Below, in pieces: positions 14,727-22,668 of a stretch of DNA of 32,724 bases. The notes below the pieces were generated by a model. The model was not told where the DNA came from. It worked only from the letters and a program-made list of their open reading frames with translations, and did not search any database. Source of the stretch: a bacterium. Lineage in GTDB: Bacteria > Desulfobacterota > Deferrisomatia > Deferrisomatales > Deferrisomataceae. Each line of letters opens with the position of its first letter. Positions within the stretch are counted from its first letter, which is position 1. The stretch is from NCBI GenBank assembly GCA_027021615.1, contig JALUTY010000074.1:1-32724 (forward strand), given 5' to 3'. Both the position numbers and the translations under genes were made by a program.

Positions 14727-16444
14727 CCCTGGCGGCCGCCGTGCTCCTGGCGTCCGCCGGGCCCGCGCGGGCCGGGGTGTGGGGGGAGGCCGGCGTGGTC
14801 CGGGCCCTGACCGGCGATGGGGCCGACGCCGTGGATCTGCTTGCTCGGGTCCCCCAGCCGACCCGGGCCGAGCGGTACTTCCGGGCCGTGGCCCTGGACC
14901 GGGCCGGGTTCCGGCCCGCCGCGTTCGGGCTGTGGGCCGAGCTGTCCGTGTCGGACGGGGCGTTCTCCGGCCCGGCCCTGGAGGAGCTGGTGAAGCGGGA
15001 GTTCGGCCGGGCCCGGTACGACCGGGTGATCGCAAGCTACGAGGCGGCCCGGCCCGGCCGGCTCACCGACCCGGCCGGCCTGTGGTACCGGGTGGGCCAG
15101 AGCTACCGGATGCTGGGCCGGCAGCAGGAGGCGGCCGAGGCCCTGGCCCGGGTGGACGGGGGGACGTTCCTGCCCTACGCGCTCCACACCCTGGCCCAGA
15201 TCCGGTTCGAGCAGGACCGCCACGCCGAGGCGCTCGACCTGCTGGCCGAGGCCATCGAGGCGGCCCCCCCACCCCTGGCCGACCGGATCCGGCTGACCCG
15301 GGGCCGGGTGCTCTACCAGGTGGCCACCGGGCTGTCGGACCTGACCCCCCAGGCCCGCAGACGGGCCTTGGCCACGGCCCGGGCCCAGTTCGACCGGGTC
15401 GGGCCCGACAGCCCCTGGTACCCGGAAGCCCTAGAGGGGATGGGGTGGTGCGACCTGGAGCTGGGGGCCGCGGCCGCGGCCCTGGCCGCGTTCGGCCTGG
15501 CGGCCGAGCGGGATCCCGGCAGGGAGCCGTTGTACCTCTGGGCCGAGGGGCGGGCCTACGAGGCGGCGGGGGTGCCGGCCGAGGCGGCCCGGTGGTACGG
15601 CAGGGCCCGGGATCGGGCCCGGGCCGCGGCGGCCGCGCTCGAGGCCCGGGCCGACCGGCCCGAGGTGGCGGCCGTGTGGCGCCGGGAGCTCGACCGGATC
15701 CGTCCGGTGGCGAGGCGCCTCGACACCCTCGACGCGCGCCTCGAGGCGGTGTCGGCGGCCCTGGTGGCTCGCGAGGGGGCCCTGGCCCGGCGGGCCGGCA
15801 GGGTGGACCGGGCGGAGGCGGGGCTGGCGGCCCTGGGGGCGGAGCTGGGGCGGATGTCCGAGGGGGTGGGTGCGTACCTGGACACGGTGCCCCTGGACGT
15901 ACTGGTGCCCCGGCAGACCCGGCCCAGGGTGTCGGCCCTGTCGGCCCGGCACCGGGGGCTCGACCGGGAGGCGGACCGGCTCTACGGCGCGGCCGAGGCC
16001 CTGGAGGCCGCCTCGCCCGGGGCGGCCCAGGGCCTGCGGGACCGGCTGCTGGCGGTGCGGCAGCGCCTGGCGCGGGCCCGGGCTGCGTTCCTGGAGGGGC
16101 TGCGCCAGCGGGTGTCGGCCCGGCAGAAGGAGCTGGCCGCCCGGATCGCCCAGGAGCGGGAGGGGCTCGCCACGGTGGCGTCGTCGGTGGAGGGGGTGCG
16201 GGAGGCCCTCGAAGAGGCCGCGGCCCGGGTGGGCCGGGCCCGGCAGGCTCTGCGGGGGCTGAGGGGGCGGATCGAGGTGGTTCGGGGGAAGATCGAGGCC
16301 CTGCGCGCCGAGGCCCAGGCCCAGGGGCGCAGGGCGACGCGGGAGCGCCTGGTGGCCGAGGCCTCGCGTTGGCGCAGACGCGCGGACCTCTACGCCCTGG
16401 ACGAGACCCAGGCCCTGCACCTGCTGCGGGAGGGCCGGCCGTGA
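14711..16444 (+). CDS. secreted TPR and coiled-coil protein
   Basis: The 577-residue protein starts at a GTG (14711) behind an AAGGGGAA site and has a short signal peptide ending GPARA. Residues about 60-330 are TPR-like helical pairs (GLWYRVGQSYRMLGRQQEAA, YALHTLAQIRFEQDRHAEAL). From about 330 to 570 it is a long coiled coil rich in Arg, Ala and Glu. This pattern fits a periplasmic scaffold spanning part of the envelope. It overlaps its neighbours on both sides (16 and 4 bases). GltD/AgmU-type TPR proteins of Myxococcus motility clusters are a functional parallel, not a proven homologue. Confidence 0.75.
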   Translation: MAGRVTLAAAVLLASAGPARAGVWGEAGVVRALTGDGADAVDLLARVPQPTRAERYFRAVALDRAGFRPAAFGLWAELSVSDGAFSGPALEELVKREFGRARYDRVIASYEAARPGRLTDPAGLWYRVGQSYRMLGRQQEAAEALARVDGGTFLPYALHTLAQIRFEQDRHAEALDLLAEAIEAAPPPLADRIRLTRGRVLYQVATGLSDLTPQARRRALATARAQFDRVGPDSPWYPEALEGMGWCDLELGAAAAALAAFGLAAERDPGREPLYLWAEGRAYEAAGVPAEAARWYGRARDRARAAAAALEARADRPEVAAVWRRELDRIRPVARRLDTLDARLEAVSAALVAREGALARRAGRVDRAEAGLAALGAELGRMSEGVGAYLDTVPLDVLVPRQTRPRVSALSARHRGLDREADRLYGAAEALEAASPGAAQGLRDRLLAVRQRLARARAAFLEGLRQRVSARQKELAARIAQEREGLATVASSVEGVREALEEAAARVGRARQALRGLRGRIEVVRGKIEALRAEAQAQGRRATRERLVAEASRWRRRADLYALDETQALHLLREGRP

Positions 16445-19239
16445 GACGATGGGCGCTCCTGTGGGCCGCGCTCCTCGTCTCGGGCTGTGCCGGTGCCCCT
16501 CCGGCTCCGCGGCAGCGGCCGGCTCCCCCCGGCCGACAGGAGGCCGCACCCCGTGCCCGGACCCTGTCGGAGGCCACCCGCCAGGCCCGGGCCCGGCTCG
16601 AAGCCCTGCGCAGGGGCGGGGCCGCGCCCCCCGAGCCGGGCGACGACCTGGTCGCCCGGTACGAAGACCTGCTGCGCCGGCCCGGCACGCCCGAGGACCG
16701 CAAGCCGGAGATCTTGCTGCGGCTGGCGGAGCTCGCGTTCGAGCGGGAGACCGAGGCCCTGCGCCGGGCCTACGAGGGCGAGGCCGACATCCCCCCCCGC
16801 GACCGGTACGTGAACACCGTGGGGTACTACGAGCGCCTGGTGCGGAGGTACCCCGACAGCCCCCAGGCCCTGACCGCCTTCTACAACCTGGGGTACGTGT
16901 ACGGCGAACGGGGCGAGGTCCGTCGGGCCGCCGAGGCCTACCGCGAGGTCCTGCGCCGGGACCCGGACGCTCCGTACCGGGACGAGATCCACATGCGGCT
17001 GGGCGAGGTGGCCTTCGACGACGGCCGCCTCGAGGAGGCCGCGGCCCACTACCGGGCCGTGGTCGAGGAGGGCAAGGAGGCCTACCGGGCCGCGGCCCTG
17101 TACAAGCTGGGCTGGTGCTTCTTCAACCTGGAGCGGTACCCCGAGGCGGTGGAGGCGTTCCACCGGGTGCTGGCCGACGCAGATCCCTCCCGGGAGGACC
17201 TCAGGCGGGAGACCCTGGAGGTGCTCAGCAAGACCCTGCTCGAGTGGGGGGGGCTTCCCGCCCTCGAGCGGTACCTGGCCGACCACCCGGAGGTGGCCGA
17301 CCGGGGCCCGGACCTGTACCGCAAGCTCGGCGACCTGTTCCTGGACGCCAGCCGCTACGACGAGGCCGTGGCCACCTACGCGGCCGGGGTGGAGGCGTAC
17401 CCGACCTCGGCCCTGTGCCTGGAGATGGAGCGGGGCATCCTGGCCGCTTACCGAATCCGGCGGGACGTGGAGGCCGCGATGACGCGCCGGGAGAGCTGGG
17501 TGCGGCGCTACGGGCCGGGGTCGGCCTGGGACCGCGCCCACGCCGGCACGGACCTGGCCGCCGAGCGCGACGCCATGGTGGAGGAGGGGCTTCGGCTGGC
17601 CGCCCTGTACCGCCACGGCCGGGCGCAGCGGGGGCAGGGCGAGCCGGGCCGGGCCCTGGCCCTGTACCGGGCGTACCTGGACTGGTTCGGGGACGGCTCC
17701 GAGGCCGGCTACGAGATGGCCTACCGGTACGCCGACGCCCTCCGGGAGGCCCAGCGGTTCCGGGAGGCGGCCGACGCCTACCGGCGGGTGGCGGAGCGGG
17801 AGGACCGGCGGAACCGCCGGGAGGACGCGGCGCTGCGGCGGATCGAGGTGCTGGGCCGGCTGGTCGAGGAGGATCCCTCCGTGCTGGACGAGTGGATCGA
17901 GAGCCACGCGGACTTCGTGCGGTGGAACCCGACCTCGCCTCGGGTCCCGGAGGTGCTCCTGGCCCAGGGGGACCGGCTGCTGGCCGCGGGCCGCCTGGAG
18001 GCGGCCGCGGCGGTGTACGAGCGGCTCCGGGCCGGCCACCCCGCCTCCGCCCGGGCCGCCCGCTCCTGGGGCCGGACCGCCACGTGCCTGTTTCGGCTCG
18101 ATCGCTACGCCGAGGCCGAGGCCGCCGCCCGCAAGGCCCTGGCGGCGGCGGCCGATCAGGACGAGCGCAGCCGGGCCCGGGAGCTGGTGGTGTTCAGCGT
18201 GTTCAAGCAGGGGGAGGCGGCCGAGGCCGCGGGCCGGATCGACGAGGCGAACCGGCACTTCCTGCGGCTGGTGGAGGAGTTCCCTGCGGCCGAGGCCTCG
18301 CGCATCGCGCTGTACCGGGCGGCCGAGGACCTCCGGAAGGCGGGTCGGGATCGGGAGGCGGCCGAGCTGTACGAGCGCCTGGCCCGGACCTACCCGGGCT
18401 CGGACCACGCCCGGGCCGCTCTGCTGCTGGCCAGCCGCATCCACGAAGGCCAGGGGGACTGGGTCCGGGTGGCCCAGGACCGCGAGGCCCTGCTCTGGGG
18501 CTCGTCGGAACCGGCCGAGGCCGCGGACGCCCTGTTCGGGGCGGCCCGGGCCTGGGCCAAGGCCGGGAGGTGGGACCGGGCGGCCGACCGGTACGCCGAG
18601 TTCGCACGCCGGTTCCCGCACGACCCCCGAGTGGCGGAGGCGTGGGTAGGCCGGGCCGAGGCCCTGGAGGCCGGCGGCGGCGACCCCGAGCCGGCCTATC
18701 GGGCCGCCTGGGAGACCCCGGCCGGGGGCCCCGGCGCCTACCACCGGGCCCGGGCCGCCCTGGCCCTGGCTCGTCGCCGGCTGGAACGGTTTCGGGCCGT
18801 GGAGCTGCGGGGCGATCTGGAGATCCGGCTGGCCGAGAAGGAGACCCTGCTGGAGGAGGCCCTGGCCTGGCTCACCCGGGCGGCAGGGGTGCCGTTCGCC
18901 GACGTGGTGACCGAGGCCCTGTACCGGGCCGGGAAGGCGTTCGAGCACCTGAAGCAGGCCCTGCTGGAGTCGGAGCGGCCCGAGGGGCTGAGCCCGGAGG
19001 AGCTGGAGGAGTACGACTTCCTCCTGGAGGAGCGGGCGTTTCCCCTGGAGGAGCGCGCGGTGGGGTTCTACCAGAAGGGCGTGGCCGTGGCCCGACGGGC
19101 CGGGACGGTCACGCCGTGGGTGGAGCGGATGTTCGTCCGGCTGGAGGCGCTGGCGCCCTGGGCGTACCGGAGGCCCGAGCTGGCCGTGACCGCGGTGGAC
19201 CCGCCGGCCTTGCCCCCGGCGCCGGAGGCGGAGCGATGA
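16441..19239 (+). CDS. large TPR-repeat lipoprotein
   Basis: The 932-residue protein begins with a lipoprotein signal (lipobox VSGC, lipidated Cys at 16) and a Pro-rich linker. Many TPR units follow, for example YYERLVRRYPDSPQALTAFY, YKLGWCFFNLERYPEAVEAF and AAELYERLARTYPGSDHAR. The units resemble outer-membrane TPR lipoproteins such as YfgC/BamD-like and Glt/Agl-associated proteins. It probably sits on the periplasmic face of the outer membrane as a scaffold. The GTG at 16441 overlaps the previous stop by four bases (GTGA). The frame stays open for long stretches upstream and in other frames, as expected for such GC-rich DNA, but the lipobox and coupling fix this start. Confidence 0.85.
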   Translation: MRRWALLWAALLVSGCAGAPPAPRQRPAPPGRQEAAPRARTLSEATRQARARLEALRRGGAAPPEPGDDLVARYEDLLRRPGTPEDRKPEILLRLAELAFERETEALRRAYEGEADIPPRDRYVNTVGYYERLVRRYPDSPQALTAFYNLGYVYGERGEVRRAAEAYREVLRRDPDAPYRDEIHMRLGEVAFDDGRLEEAAAHYRAVVEEGKEAYRAAALYKLGWCFFNLERYPEAVEAFHRVLADADPSREDLRRETLEVLSKTLLEWGGLPALERYLADHPEVADRGPDLYRKLGDLFLDASRYDEAVATYAAGVEAYPTSALCLEMERGILAAYRIRRDVEAAMTRRESWVRRYGPGSAWDRAHAGTDLAAERDAMVEEGLRLAALYRHGRAQRGQGEPGRALALYRAYLDWFGDGSEAGYEMAYRYADALREAQRFREAADAYRRVAEREDRRNRREDAALRRIEVLGRLVEEDPSVLDEWIESHADFVRWNPTSPRVPEVLLAQGDRLLAAGRLEAAAAVYERLRAGHPASARAARSWGRTATCLFRLDRYAEAEAAARKALAAAADQDERSRARELVVFSVFKQGEAAEAAGRIDEANRHFLRLVEEFPAAEASRIALYRAAEDLRKAGRDREAAELYERLARTYPGSDHARAALLLASRIHEGQGDWVRVAQDREALLWGSSEPAEAADALFGAARAWAKAGRWDRAADRYAEFARRFPHDPRVAEAWVGRAEALEAGGGDPEPAYRAAWETPAGGPGAYHRARAALALARRRLERFRAVELRGDLEIRLAEKETLLEEALAWLTRAAGVPFADVVTEALYRAGKAFEHLKQALLESERPEGLSPEELEEYDFLLEERAFPLEERAVGFYQKGVAVARRAGTVTPWVERMFVRLEALAPWAYRRPELAVTAVDPPALPPAPEAER

Positions 19240-20321
19240 GGCCCGCCCGGCTCGTGTCGTGGCTCCTGGCGGGCCTGCTGGCCGCCTGCGCCGGCCCGCG
19301 GCCCGCGCCCACCCCCGCGCCGACGAGGAAGGCCCCGGTCCTGGGGGAGGCCGCGGGCCAGCTGGGCCCCGCCCAGTGGGTGGCCCGGGCCCGGGCCGCG
19401 TTCGAGCGGGGCGAGTACGGGAGGGCCATCGAGGCCGCCCAAAGGGCCCGGACCCAGGCCCCGGACCTGGCCGAGGCCTGGCGGCTGGAGGCCCGGGCCC
19501 GGGAGGCCACAAGCGACCTGGCCGGAGCCCGGGAGGCCTGGGCCGGGGTGATGGACCGGCTTCCCGGGGATGCCGGGGCCGTGGAGGCCTATGCCCGGCT
19601 CTCGGCCCGGCTGGGCCGCGAGGCGGAGAGCTGGCAGGGTCTGACCGGGCGGGGGGCCGTGGCCGCGGGGTGGGCCGGGTGGCTGGCCCTGCGGGCGGGA
19701 CGGGCGGACGAGGCGTCCCGGCTGCTGGAGACGGCGGTGGGGGCCGAGGAAGGGGATCGGTGGTGGGTGCCCTTGGGCCGGGCCCGGCTCCTCCGGGGGG
19801 ACCTGGCTGGGGCGGCCGAGGCCGCGCAGGCGGCCGTGGAACGGTGGCCCCGGGATCCGGAGGCGTGGGGCCTGCGGGGGGACGTGGCCAGGGAGCAGGG
19901 GCTCGGCGCCGAGGCCCGCTCGGCGTACGAGGAGGCGCTTCGCCTGGATCCGGGGCGGTACGCGGCCCGGGTGAACCTGGCCGTGGTGCTCCTGGGCCAG
20001 GGGGAGGCGGCCGAGGCCGAGGCCGTGCTCCGGGAGGCGATCGGGCGGGAGCCGGGCCGGCCCGAGGCCTGGAACGACCTGGGCCTGGCCCTTCGGTCCC
20101 AGGGCAGGTATGCGGAGGCGGCCGAGGCGTATCGGAAGGCGCTGGAGGCCCGGCCCGGCTACCTGCCGGCCCTCAAAAACCTGGGCATCTGTTACGAGAA
20201 GTACCTGGGCCGGCAGGCCGAGGCGGTCCAGGTGTACGACCGGTACCTGGATCTGTCCCCGGACGACCGGGAGGTGGCCCGGTGGCGCAAGGCCGCAAAA
20301 CGAAGGGCAAGGGAGAGATGA
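19236..20321 (+). CDS. TPR-repeat lipoprotein
   Basis: The 361-residue protein has a lipobox LAAC (Cys at 18), then a Pro-rich stretch and TPR motifs throughout. The last three are the clearest: AYEEALRLDPGRYAARVNLA, AVLREAIGREPGRPEAWNDL and AYRKALEARPGYLPALKNLG. It is coupled to the large TPR lipoprotein by an ATGA overlap and to the next gene by another. It resembles AglT/GltE-type TPR lipoproteins of gliding and related envelope clusters. Location and anchoring are clear; partner proteins are inferred. Confidence 0.85.
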   Translation: MRPARLVSWLLAGLLAACAGPRPAPTPAPTRKAPVLGEAAGQLGPAQWVARARAAFERGEYGRAIEAAQRARTQAPDLAEAWRLEARAREATSDLAGAREAWAGVMDRLPGDAGAVEAYARLSARLGREAESWQGLTGRGAVAAGWAGWLALRAGRADEASRLLETAVGAEEGDRWWVPLGRARLLRGDLAGAAEAAQAAVERWPRDPEAWGLRGDVAREQGLGAEARSAYEEALRLDPGRYAARVNLAVVLLGQGEAAEAEAVLREAIGREPGRPEAWNDLGLALRSQGRYAEAAEAYRKALEARPGYLPALKNLGICYEKYLGRQAEAVQVYDRYLDLSPDDREVARWRKAAKRRARER

Positions 20322-20755
20322 AAGAACTACCGGGTTGGGGCGCGGAGCAGCGGGGTGGGAGCCGCTTGGCAGGTCGCAGGTCGCAGGTCGTAAGTCGTGC
20401 AACGCCCACCACGGACGACCAACGAAGAACGACCCGCGGCGGTCGAACGATTCCCGATTCCCGATTTACGATTCACGACCTCCGGCCATTCCTCGCGCTT
20501 CTCGTCGCCGTGGCGCTCCTGGGCGTTGGAGGGGCCGTGCCGGCGGCGGAACGGCCGAAGCCGCCGGCCGAGATCCGGATGAAAGAGGTCGAGATCCGGG
20601 GCGAGGTGGAGCGGCCCGGGGTGTTCTACGTGATCCCCCGACGGCCCACCCCCCTGGACCTGGGCCCCCGCACCCGGGACTTCCGGCCCGAGATCCTGGA
20701 GCCCTTGCTCCCGCAGGGGGAGGCGGGGGGGAACGTTGGGACGTTAGGACGCTAG
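20318..20755 (+). CDS. small secreted protein with repeat DNA inserted in frame at both ends
   Basis: The ATG at 20318 overlaps the previous stop (ATGA), as do other joins in this cluster. After about 18 codons the frame runs through dispersed-repeat DNA (20370-20480). A signal-peptide-like segment (FLALLVAVALLGVGGAVPAA) therefore appears only at about residues 58-77. A conserved-looking core follows, EIRMKEVEIRGEVERPGVF and YVIPRRPTPLDL, of a kind I have seen beside ExbB/ExbD genes. The last residues NVGTLGR and the stop come from another repeat copy. No ATG, GTG or TTG lies just before the hydrophobic segment. Export may be impaired, or a non-standard start may be used. The repeat insertions are visible in sequence; their effect is inference. 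Confidence 0.6.
   Translation: MKELPGWGAEQRGGSRLAGRRSQVVSRATPTTDDQRRTTRGGRTIPDSRFTIHDLRPFLALLVAVALLGVGGAVPAAERPKPPAEIRMKEVEIRGEVERPGVFYVIPRRPTPLDLGPRTRDFRPEILEPLLPQGEAGGNVGTLGR
20370..20480. repeat. mosaic intergenic repeat, copy 8, inside a coding frame
   Basis: AGGTCGCAGGTCGCAGGTCG units are followed by GACGACCAACGAAGAACGAC and by GATTCCCGATTCCCGATTT units ending ATTCACGACC. It belongs to the tail module of the family and is translated as part of the 20318-20755 frame. Confidence 0.8.
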
Positions 20756-21015
20756 GACGTTGGGACGTTGGAAGGCTAGGAGGCGGAAAGGCCGTGACGC
20801 GGTGACGGGGTAACGCGTGACGGGTATCGACGCTTCGCGTCGGGTGGAAGGCTGGAACGCTAGGAGGCTAGGAGGCTTTCTGGCTTCCCAGCGGCCCGCG
20901 TAGCGGGCCATGGGTGACGGGGAGGCGTGCGGACGGCGTTGCTGCCCCCCTCGTCCCAACGTCCTAACGTCCCAGCGTCCCAACGGCCCTCGACCAACGA
21001 CGAACGACGAACGAT
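20731..21015. repeat. mosaic intergenic repeat, copy 9, most complete copy
   Basis: In order it has GGGACGTT decamers, GTGACGCGGTGACGGGGTAA, the hairpin CGACGC-TTC-GCGTCG (20828-20842), CTAGGAGGCTAGGAGGC, the GGCCCGC-GTA-GCGGGCC hairpin (about 20892-20908), then inverted decamers (CGTCCCAACGTCCTAACG) and the GACCAACGACGAACGACG tail. It sits between the small secreted protein and the TolQ-type gene, splitting the motor cluster. Confidence 0.9.
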
Positions 21016-21036
21016 ACAAACTACGGAGGTACGCGC

Positions 21037-21672
21037 ATGTGGGAAGGTTTGGCCAGGGCGTTTCAGGAGGGAGGGGTGTTCATGTACGCCATCACCGGCG
21101 CCCTGGGGTTCGGGGTGGCGGTGATCCTGGAACGCCTGTACCGGCTTCTGGTGCGGTTCAATGTGGACGGCCGGAAGTTCTACGGCGAGCTGAGGCGCCT
21201 GATCGAGGCCGGAGATCTGGAGGCGGCCCGCGACCTGTGCGGGGACGCGCCCCTGCCCCGGATCCTGCGGGCCGGCATCGAGGCCGCCTTGGGCTCCGGG
21301 GGAACGGAGCGGGCGGTGCAGAACGCCGTGGACGAGGAGGCCCTGGCCGTGATCCCCAAGATCGAGAAGCGCATCCACTACCTGTCGATGATCGCGAACG
21401 TGGCAACCCTTCTGGGGCTTCTGGGCACGATCCTGGGCCTGATGCAGGCGTTCCAGGGCGTGGCCGGGGCCGACCCGTCCCAGAAGGCGGCCATGCTGGC
21501 CCGGGGCATCTCCATGGCGATGAACACAACGGCCTACGGGCTGCTGGTGGCGATCCCGTGCATGGTGTTCTACGCGTTCCTCCAGTCGAAGGCGGCGAAG
21601 ATCGTGGACGAGATCGACGAGTACTCGGTGAAGCTGATCAACCTCCTGACCACCTCCCGGAGGGAGGGGTAG
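21037..21672 (+). CDS. MotA/TolQ/ExbB-family proton-channel protein
   Basis: The 211-residue inner-membrane protein has three membrane segments (about 13-32, 115-138 and 163-184). The segment MIANVATLLGLLGTILGLMQAF and the polar third helix (GISMAMNTTAYGLLVAIP) are the family hallmarks. With ExbD-type partners it forms a channel that turns proton flow into motion or force across the envelope. The ATG at 21037 follows GGAGGT. Two ExbD-type genes and a TonB-like gene follow directly. In Myxococcus the AglR-AglQ-AglS motor has this composition (one TolQ-type, two TolR-type), so it is the closest functional analogy. The upstream promoter region consists of repeat DNA. Confidence 0.93.
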   Translation: MWEGLARAFQEGGVFMYAITGALGFGVAVILERLYRLLVRFNVDGRKFYGELRRLIEAGDLEAARDLCGDAPLPRILRAGIEAALGSGGTERAVQNAVDEEALAVIPKIEKRIHYLSMIANVATLLGLLGTILGLMQAFQGVAGADPSQKAAMLARGISMAMNTTAYGLLVAIPCMVFYAFLQSKAAKIVDEIDEYSVKLINLLTTSRREG

Positions 21673-21675
21673 CGG

Positions 21676-22164
21676 GTGCCCGGCCTGCGGCCCAGCAAGC
21701 GGCGCCACCGGGTGCACGCGGACGTGGAGCTCAAGCTGATCCCGGTGATGAGCCTGCTCGTGGTGCTCGTGCCCATGCTGCTCCAGACCGCGGTGTTCCA
21801 GAAGGTGGCCGCCATCTCCATGAGCCTGCCCAGCGCCGACGAGGTCCGGTACCTGGAGGAGCCGACCCCCGAGGAGCTGGCCCGGTCGGTCACGGTGGCC
21901 ATGACCGACGAGGGGTTCGTGGTGGCGTCGGGGGACGAGACGCTGGAGCGGGTGCCCCTGACGACCGAGGGGGGGTACGACTTCGAGGCCCTGGCCGCGG
22001 CCCTGGCCCGGGTGAAGAGGTCGTTCCCGAGCCAGGAGGCCCTGGTGCTGCTGGTGGAGGACGCGGTGCGCTACGAGGACGTTGTGCACGCCATGGACCG
22101 GGCCCGGCCCCACTTCCCGCACGTGTCCCTGGCCGACCGGGTCCAGGCCCCGGCCGAGGAGTGA
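21676..22164 (+). CDS. ExbD/TolR-like protein without the channel aspartate
   Basis: The 162-residue protein has a basic N-terminus, one membrane segment (about residues 20-42) and a periplasmic domain, as in ExbD/TolR. The family's TM motif is PxxD; here it reads LIPVMSLLVVLVPML, placing Ser26 where the proton-carrying Asp should be. No other acidic residue lies in the helix. It may be a structural partner rather than a proton carrier. The GTG at 21676 is three bases after the TolQ-type stop, and the next gene follows after three bases. Alignment could shift the Asp position, but the nearest Asp (D16) lies before the membrane segment. Confidence 0.8.
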   Translation: MPGLRPSKRRHRVHADVELKLIPVMSLLVVLVPMLLQTAVFQKVAAISMSLPSADEVRYLEEPTPEELARSVTVAMTDEGFVVASGDETLERVPLTTEGGYDFEALAAALARVKRSFPSQEALVLLVEDAVRYEDVVHAMDRARPHFPHVSLADRVQAPAEE

Positions 22165-22167
22165 GCC

Positions 22168-22668
22168 GTGCCGTTCTCGCCCACCAAGCGCAAGAAGCAC
22201 TTCCGGCGCAGGCCCCGGGAGATGACCCTGCAGATCACGTCGATGATCGACGTGTTCACGATCCTGTTGGTGTTCCTCCTGAAGAGCTACTCCACCGAGG
22301 GCCACCTGATCAACATCGCCGAGGCGATCCGGCTGCCCACCTCCACGGCCACCCTCGAGGTGGCCCGGGCTGTGAGCGTGGGGTTCAACGACCGGGCCCT
22401 GTACCTGGACGGCGAGCTGCTGGTGGAGGACGTGACGCCCTACCTGGCCTCGGACGAGATGGCGATCCCCCCGCTGCTGCGGGCCCTGGAGGAGCGGGCC
22501 GCGAGGGTCAAGGAGGTCGCGGCGAAGAACCCGTCGGTGGTGTTCACCGGTGAGATCGTGCTCCAGGGCGACCGGGAGATCCCGTTCCGGCTGCTCAAGA
22601 AGGTCATCTACACGGCGGGCCAGGCCGGGTACGTGAACCAGTCGCTGGCCGTGTTTCAGGAGGAGTAG
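22168..22668 (+). CDS. ExbD/TolR-family protein with intact channel aspartate
   Basis: The 166-residue protein has a Lys/Arg-rich N-terminus, then LQITSMIDVFTILLVFLLKS with Asp28 in the membrane segment. This is the residue required for proton conduction in ExbD and TolR. The Pro of the usual TPxxD motif is replaced by Ser. The rest is a periplasmic domain ending VNQSLAVFQEE. The GTG at 22168 gives a tight cluster (3-base gap upstream, next ATG directly after the stop). It likely forms the active channel with the TolQ-type protein, with the Asp-less paralogue as a second subunit. Confidence 0.88.
   Translation: MPFSPTKRKKHFRRRPREMTLQITSMIDVFTILLVFLLKSYSTEGHLINIAEAIRLPTSTATLEVARAVSVGFNDRALYLDGELLVEDVTPYLASDEMAIPPLLRALEERAARVKEVAAKNPSVVFTGEIVLQGDREIPFRLLKKVIYTAGQAGYVNQSLAVFQEE

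Noticed and set aside
14272-19239. One 1655-codon open frame covering two genes
   Set aside because: The first 720 codons are an antisense-free shadow of the OmpA-adjacent and TPR/coiled-coil genes in another frame, with Arg/Gly/Pro-rich composition. The real gene starts at 16441 with a lipobox.
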